Positions 1 to 3,195 of a stretch of DNA of 5,240 nt are shown piece after piece (positions within the stretch are counted from its first letter, which is position 1; the number at the start of each line of letters is the position of its first letter). The DNA comes from Anaerolineae bacterium. Lineage in GTDB: Bacteria > Chloroflexota > Anaerolineae > DUEN01. Under the pieces are notes generated by a model. That model searched no databases, had not been told where the DNA came from, and saw nothing but the letters and a program-made list of their open reading frames with translations. Both the position numbers and the translations under genes were made by a program. The stretch covers positions 1 to 5,240 of the forward strand of contig JAGHDS010000007.1 of assembly GCA_021159845.1 (NCBI GenBank), read 5' to 3'.

Positions 1-1005
1 GGCCATAGCGATGTCGTCCCCAGGGGGGACGAGGAGCCCGGTTTTCTTATGAACGATGTATGTCTCGTGCTCGCCGACCTGGCTGGCGACGACGGGCAAT
101 CCGGCGGCCATCACATCGGCCAGGCGGGCGGGGCATTTGGCGCGGTTGATCCGGTTGGACTTGGCCGGGAAGAAGGCCAGGTGCGCCCTTGCGCATAGTG
201 AGGGGATAGCCTGGGAAGGAATCTCGCCCAGCCATTGAACTTCGGCGTGGGGAAGCTCTGCTGTCATCAGGCGGCGGGCGATGCGATCTTCACCGCGTAG
301 CGATCCACCGGCGACGATAAGCCGGGCGTCGGGCAGACGGGCGTGGACGTATCTCCAGATGGCCGGGAGCTGCGCCGGGGCGAATTCCACGAATCGGGTG
401 AGCAGCAGCGCGGTCGGGGGTGGTGGTGGCGTGGGCCGTTCGGGCCAGCTCTCGATGTCGATGCCGTTTGGGATATGGACGGCGAGGCTTGTCCCCATGA
501 CATGGGCTTGAGCCGCCAGCCAGCGGGATGCCACGGTCAGGGCGTCTGCGTGGCGGAACCCCCATCGTTCCTGCCAGGCGAAGAGCCATCGCATCGGGCG
601 CGTGTAGCCCGCGCGCTCGTTCCAGCCGCCCGGTCCTTCCCAGTCATCTGCGTCCAACACGAGCCGGCCGCGCCATAGCCCGGTTGCACGTAGGTACCAC
701 AGGATTTGGAGGATGGCGCCAGCATAGGCTTTCGGCTTGAAGACATGGACGACGTCAGGGCGGTGAGCGACGGTGAGGCGCAGCATCTCGCTTACGATCT
801 GGACGGGGTGGTCGGTGTGCGTGTTCACGATAAGTACGCCGCCGTCTTCCCACGTGTGTCCTGCGTCGGCCGGGCTGTCCCAGGGGGGAAGGATCATGGT
901 GACATGATGACCGCGCCGGATGAGCGCTCGGGCCAGTGGAAGCGCTCGTCTCCACATGGTGCCGCGCACTCGTATACCGAAGGGCCCAATCATGACGATG
1001 CGCAC
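1..1005 (-). CDS. GT4-family glycosyltransferase, C-terminus cut by window edge
   Basis: One frame stays open from a GTG at 1005-1003 to base 1, giving 335 codons with no stop. The protein reads as a GT-B fold glycosyltransferase. An N-terminal Rossmann strand, RIVMIGPFG (2-10), leads into ALPLARALIRRGHHV (21-35), and RPDVVHVFKP (82-91) and DADDWEG (118-124) follow. The interdomain hinge IPNGID is at 178-183, followed by a proline-rich linker. The C-terminal sugar-nucleotide domain has LPDARLIVAGG (224-234), NRAKCPARLADVMAAGLPVVAS (split across 287-308) and KKTGLLVPPGDD (320-331). These are typical of GT4 enzymes that move a sugar from a nucleotide-sugar donor to lipid, polysaccharide or small-molecule acceptors. 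The classical EX7E motif is replaced by the K-C-P-A-R-L form. No signal peptide is visible, so it is probably cytosolic or membrane-peripheral. Donor and acceptor cannot be told. GTG was preferred over the ATG at 993 because it completes the first beta strand and has a well-spaced ribosome binding site. Confidence 0.88.
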   Translation of the reverse strand, partial: MRIVMIGPFGIRVRGTMWRRALPLARALIRRGHHVTMILPPWDSPADAGHTWEDGGVLIVNTHTDHPVQIVSEMLRLTVAHRPDVVHVFKPKAYAGAILQILWYLRATGLWRGRLVLDADDWEGPGGWNERAGYTRPMRWLFAWQERWGFRHADALTVASRWLAAQAHVMGTSLAVHIPNGIDIESWPERPTPPPPPTALLLTRFVEFAPAQLPAIWRYVHARLPDARLIVAGGSLRGEDRIARRLMTAELPHAEVQWLGEIPSQAIPSLCARAHLAFFPAKSNRINRAKCPARLADVMAAGLPVVASQVGEHETYIVHKKTGLLVPPGDDIAMA

Positions 1006-1012
1006 CGGCTGG

Positions 1013-1019
1013 CTCCTTT
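1013..1019 (-). promoter_or_regulatory. Ribosome binding site of the glycosyltransferase
   Basis: The minus strand reads AAAGGAG seven nucleotides before the GTG at 1005-1003. This spacing supports the GTG as the start rather than the in-frame ATG twelve bases further in. Confidence 0.75.
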
Positions 1020-1037
1020 CCGTCCTGGATAGAGGTC

Positions 1038-1066
1038 ATTCTATGTGCAATGGGTGATGGGCGCAA
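1038..1066 (-). promoter_or_regulatory. Candidate sigma-70-type promoter of the glycosyltransferase
   Basis: On the minus strand a -10 TAGAAT (1043-1038, five of six consensus bases) follows a -35-like TTGCGC (1066-1061, three of six) with a 17-bp spacer. Transcription would begin near 1031, leaving a leader of roughly 26 nt that contains the ribosome binding site. The position is right for the gene, but the -35 is weak and no experimental support is available from sequence alone. Confidence 0.42.
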
Positions 1067-1278
1067 GGAGGCATCCAGCGGTGGTGACCTGCATCCCATC
1101 GCAAAGTCGCGGGGGAAGCTGATGAGAGGGAAAAGACTTGAGGAAATGGGGGCATAGCTGTCCACCGTTCCCTCACTAGATCTTATCTTATTGGCGTCCG
1201 GTGAGCGATGTGGGTGAAGACACACTCAATACAGGCGCCTGGATCCAAGTGCCCTGGCCGCGGATGGCCCTCATCCCA

Positions 1279-1316
1279 CAGCCCCCCTTCTCCCACGCCT
1301 GGGAGAAGGGGGGCTG
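1279..1316. repeat. Perfect 17-bp palindrome with 4-nt loop, REP-like
   Basis: The arms are CAGCCCCCCTTCTCCCA (1279-1295) and its exact reverse complement (1300-1316), around the loop CGCC (1296-1299). One arm is pyrimidine-rich and the other purine-rich. There is no T-run directly after it on either strand, so it does not look like a standard intrinsic terminator. C-rich/G-rich palindromes of this style, often preceded by CCTCATCCC as here, occur as dispersed intergenic repeats in several bacterial groups. Membership of such a family is inference from the pattern. It could also act as a transcript-end stabiliser or a nucleoid or recombination site. Confidence 0.75.
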
Positions 1317-1388
1317 GATTCGGCTTGTGATGGCGGCGCAGCTAACCCCTTTTACCCCAACGGTGAACAGCTACATGGGGCGTGTGAT

Positions 1389-1418
1389 TTGGTCAAACGA
1401 GAGGCTTAATGCTATAAT
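1389..1418 (+). promoter_or_regulatory. tRNA-Ser promoter with extended -10
   Basis: A consensus -10 TATAAT lies at 1413-1418. It is preceded by TG one base upstream (TGCTATAAT, 1410-1418), the extended -10 form recognised by housekeeping sigma factors. A weak -35 candidate, TTGGTC at 1389-1394, sits 18 bp upstream. Transcription would begin near 1424-1427, so the tRNA precursor would carry only a few 5' leader bases. The consensus -10 next to an independent tRNA gene makes this the most convincing promoter in the window. Confidence 0.7.
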
Positions 1419-1427
1419 TTAGGTTGT

Positions 1428-1514
1428 GGAGAGGTCGCATAGTCTGGCCTAGTGCGCGCGTCTCGAAAACGCGTAGGGCGAAAGCCCTCGCGGGTTCAAA
1501 TCCCGCCCTCTCCG
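1428..1514 (+). tRNA. tRNA-Ser, anticodon CGA
   Basis: A complete class II tRNA of 87 nt folds from this stretch. The acceptor stem GGAGAGG (1428-1434) pairs with CCTCTCC (1507-1513), with G1514 as discriminator. The D stem is GCA/TGC. The anticodon stem CGCGT/ACGCG (1457-1461 and 1469-1473) encloses the loop CTCGAAA, with anticodon CGA at 1464-1466. The long variable arm GGGC-GAAA-GCCC (1476-1487) marks it as a serine-type tRNA. The T arm is GCGGG-TTCAAAT-CCCGC (1490-1506). It decodes UCG serine codons. The bases after the discriminator are CCT, so the 3' CCA is not encoded and must be added by the CCA-adding enzyme. It has its own promoter and terminator and is convergent with the gpsA operon. 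Confidence 0.97.
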
Positions 1515-1519
1515 CCTGG

Positions 1520-1546
1520 GGGGAAGCCACGAGCTTCCCCTTCTTT
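1520..1546 (+). terminator. Intrinsic terminator of tRNA-Ser
   Basis: The stem GGGGAAGC (1520-1527) pairs with GCTTCCCC (1533-1540) around the loop CACGA and is followed directly by TTCTTT (1541-1546). It starts five bases after the tRNA discriminator, so the primary transcript carries only the tRNA and this hairpin. On the minus strand no U-tract follows, so it should stop only rightward transcription. Confidence 0.8.
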
Positions 1547-1576
1547 ACTACCTCAATGGTTGGGATAGCAGCCTGG

Positions 1577-1656
1577 CCTGATGCACAAACGCACTATCCG
1601 CACAGTGCGAAAGATGGCCCTTATTGGCCGATGAAGCCGCGAGGTGATGCATCAGG
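1577..1656. repeat. Nested inverted repeats at the gpsA 3' end
   Basis: The outer arms CCTGATGCA (1577-1585) and TGCATCAGG (1648-1656) are exact reverse complements separated by 62 nt. Inside are two smaller hairpins: CGCACT/AGTGCG (1590-1595 and 1604-1609, 8-nt loop) and GGCC/GGCC (1616-1619 and 1626-1629, 6-nt loop). The right outer arm includes the gpsA stop codon and overlaps a perfect 10-bp palindrome, TGATGCATCA (1645-1654). In RNA this could form a branched structure at the end of the operon transcript. The short arms leave some chance of coincidence. Confidence 0.4.
1586..1609 (-). terminator. Weak candidate terminator for the gpsA operon
   Basis: Read on the minus strand, the hairpin CGCACT-GTGCGGAT-AGTGCG is followed by TTTG, about 40 nt after the gpsA stop. 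The stem is only six pairs and the T-run only three bases, so it is a poor intrinsic terminator. It is listed because nothing better is seen between gpsA and the convergent tRNA. Confidence 0.25.
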
Positions 1657-2704
1657 CAAAGAACTCATCCAGGGGAAGTTCCACCGGGCGGCCGTGCACA
1701 ACGATGTCGATCAACGCGCGGAGCAAGGGGAATTCCTCGCGCTTTACGACGCCGCGTTCTGTTAGTTTGGGCAAAGCCTCTCCCATCTCGCGAATGATCT
1801 CCGCTGCCTCCAACGTCTCCCCGGCCATGATCTCGCGGGCTTCGGCGGAGGTGTGGCCCAGGCCCAGCAACCGGCCCAGCCTCACCGTCCGCCCCCCCTG
1901 ACATGTCACGTATAGATCGCCCGCGCCGGGCAACCCATAGGCGAAAGCGCGAGTTCCCCCCACGATCTCCAACATACGTTCCATCTCCGTGCATCCCTGG
2001 GCGAACGTCGCTGCGGCCAGATTGTACATATGGGCTCCCGCCTCGTCAGGACCACCCTCTCGCTCCAGCAACCCGGCGGCCAACCCCACCCCTAATGTGT
2101 AGGCATTCTTCAGTGCCGCACATGTTTCCAACCCGACCAGATCCGTGGTCGTCCAGACGTGGTAGTACGAAGTGCGGAAGGTCGCGGCCAGTCGCTCGAC
2201 GGCATCCCGGTCCCGGGAGCCGAACACTACATTGCTCGGTCGTCGGCCGGCCAGCTCCCCGGCAATGCAGGGGCCGCCGATAGCCGCCAGGCGCACCTGG
2301 CTTCGGATGTCGGCGGGCAGCTCGCTGGCCAACACATCGGGCAGGATCATAAGGTCGCCATTCTCCGCCGCCTCCAGCCCTTTGGTCACCGCGATGATCA
2401 GTTGCCCAGGCCGCAGGTAAGGCCCAATGGTTTGACCAATCCAGTGGACGCCCAGGGAATTGACCCCGCTGACGATGATGTCCACACCGTCCAGCGCCTC
2501 GTCGATCTCTTCAATGTAATATGGTCGCACCCCATCGGGAAGCTGGCGTTTCAGCCGGGGATGGAAATGCTTCTCCTTGCAGCTTTCGATGATGTCGCCG
2601 TCTAGATGAGTGCCGACCAAACGGACCTGATGTCCATTATCGCTAAGCGGCCACGCGGTGGCCGTTCCCATCAGCCCTGCTCCAACGATTGCCACGTTTG
2701 CCAC
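1652..2704 (-). CDS. gpsA: NAD(P)-dependent glycerol-3-phosphate dehydrogenase
   Basis: This 350-residue protein has the GpsA layout and normal length. It would reduce dihydroxyacetone phosphate to sn-glycerol 3-phosphate in the cytosol, supplying the phospholipid backbone. An N-terminal Rossmann domain opens with VAIVGAGLMG (4-13, GxGxxG). ITVTKG-type active-site lysine is seen as AVTKGLE (105-111, K108). GGPCIAGELA (143-152) matches the family's GPS-F-A-E segment. ALKNAYTLGVGLAAG (197-211) carries the catalytic K199-N200 pair. GAGDLYVTC (260-268) supplies D263 and T267. GGRTVRLG (270-277) fills the phosphate-binding position, but the usual Asn after Arg is Thr273 and the bacterial S-R-N-R pattern is absent. 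The start is GTG at 2704-2702, the only good choice ahead of the Rossmann strand. It lies 15 nt after the tag-like stop and is the last gene of the operon. The family is secure; the atypical binding loop leaves cofactor preference and exact substrate less certain. Confidence 0.92.
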   Translation of the reverse strand: MANVAIVGAGLMGTATAWPLSDNGHQVRLVGTHLDGDIIESCKEKHFHPRLKRQLPDGVRPYYIEEIDEALDGVDIIVSGVNSLGVHWIGQTIGPYLRPGQLIIAVTKGLEAAENGDLMILPDVLASELPADIRSQVRLAAIGGPCIAGELAGRRPSNVVFGSRDRDAVERLAATFRTSYYHVWTTTDLVGLETCAALKNAYTLGVGLAAGLLEREGGPDEAGAHMYNLAAATFAQGCTEMERMLEIVGGTRAFAYGLPGAGDLYVTCQGGRTVRLGRLLGLGHTSAEAREIMAGETLEAAEIIREMGEALPKLTERGVVKREEFPLLRALIDIVVHGRPVELPLDEFFA

Positions 2705-2709
2705 GATAG

Positions 2710-2716
2710 CCTCCTC
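2710..2716 (-). promoter_or_regulatory. Ribosome binding site of gpsA
   Basis: The minus strand reads GAGGAGG five nucleotides before the GTG at 2704. It occupies most of the 15-nt gap after the preceding stop codon, consistent with translation from a shared mRNA. Confidence 0.8.
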
Positions 2717-2719
2717 AAA

Positions 2720-3166
2720 TCAGCGCTCGTCCCAGCTTGGCACCGCCTCGTCAACACTCCACAGGAACACATAGCATCCAGTCCGCCCCAGATGACGAAA
2801 CTGGCTCGTCAAAATGCGTTTACGTTCCTCGTAGCTCAGGCCGTCCAGCGAGCGCAGATAGTTGTAGAAAGACCCATGCTCGGCGATCAAGTCCTGCATG
2901 ATTCGAGCATTCTCGATGATCGCTATGATCTTGCGGCCGTTGCGTATGATCCCCGGATTGGCGAGGAGCCGATCGATGTCCCGTTCATCGTAGGCGGCGA
3001 CACGGTCGACGTCGAACCCATCGAAGGCAGCCCGGAAATTAGGCCATTTGGTCCGGACTACATCCCAGCTAAACCCGGCCCGGAAGATCGCCTTGGCCAT
3101 TTCCTCCAGGTAGCCAGCATCGCTGGACGGCCGTCTACGCTCTGGAACTTCAATGCCGCGCGACAC
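2720..3166 (-). CDS. tag: Tag-superfamily (DNA-3-methyladenine glycosylase I-like) protein, short form
   Basis: From GTG at 3166 the product is 148 residues. It aligns by eye to the core of E. coli Tag, a base-excision glycosylase that removes 3-methyladenine from DNA. AGFSW (30-34) matches AGLSW. NFRAAFDGFDVDRVAAYDE (43-61) and DIDRLLANPGIIRNGRKI (63-80) follow, then IIENARIM (83-90), which cover the helix-hairpin-helix region. GRTGCYVFLWSVDEAV (127-142) matches the C-terminal helix. It is shorter than E. coli Tag (about 187 residues). It lacks the N-terminal CGW zinc-ligand segment and the C-terminal His/Cys ligands; C131 is its only cysteine. The base-contacting Glu before AGLSW is not seen either. 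It may therefore be a divergent zinc-free glycosylase or a DNA-binding relative without that activity. A longer reading from GTG at 3199 overlaps the phosphofructokinase stop but would place the strong ribosome binding site inside the gene, so 3166 is preferred. Confidence 0.78.
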   Translation of the reverse strand: MSRGIEVPERRRPSSDAGYLEEMAKAIFRAGFSWDVVRTKWPNFRAAFDGFDVDRVAAYDERDIDRLLANPGIIRNGRKIIAIIENARIMQDLIAEHGSFYNYLRSLDGLSYEERKRILTSQFRHLGRTGCYVFLWSVDEAVPSWDER

Positions 3167-3173
3167 CAAGCAA

Positions 3174-3180
3174 CCTCCTT
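3174..3180 (-). promoter_or_regulatory. Ribosome binding site that fixes the tag-like start at 3166
   Basis: The minus strand reads AAGGAGG seven nucleotides before the GTG at 3166-3164, an ideal site and spacing. The alternative upstream GTG at 3199-3197 overlaps the phosphofructokinase stop in a GTGA arrangement. It would add eleven residues (including two cysteines) with no family match. Confidence 0.8.
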
Positions 3181-3195
3181 CATTACAATGAGATC

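Larger units (their letters stand above)
1006..1427. other. Intergenic region between divergent glycosyltransferase and tRNA-Ser
   Basis: This gene-free stretch of about 420 bp separates the leftward glycosyltransferase from the rightward tRNA. It holds the candidate glycosyltransferase promoter (1038-1066), a perfect palindrome (1279-1316) and the tRNA promoter (1389-1418). The open frames crossing it have no recognisable protein features and run out of frame into the neighbouring genes. Between about 1070 and 1278 I see nothing interpretable, apart from an AT-rich patch near 1180-1192 within otherwise GC-rich DNA. Confidence 0.7.

Noticed and set aside
413..432. G-rich run with repeated GGTGGT, a possible two-tier G-quadruplex
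   Set aside because: It encodes, on the other strand, the proline-rich linker between the two glycosyltransferase domains. That explains the composition, and the G-runs are mostly only two bases long.
343..678. Plus-strand open frames of 60-111 codons opposite the glycosyltransferase
   Set aside because: They are antisense shadows of a well-supported gene, with low-complexity composition and no credible initiation signals.
755..1225. Open frame of 156 codons on the minus strand crossing the glycosyltransferase start
   Set aside because: It is out of frame with the glycosyltransferase, rich in Arg, His, Ser and Pro as expected of a shadow frame in GC-rich DNA, and has no ribosome binding site or recognisable motif.
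1279..1316. Palindrome read as an intrinsic terminator
   Set aside because: No T-run follows on either strand, and it lies between divergent transcription units where no transcript needs to end.
1424..1765. Plus-strand open frame of 113 codons starting at the tRNA
   Set aside because: It translates the tRNA, its terminator and the antisense of the gpsA end; these explain the sequence better.
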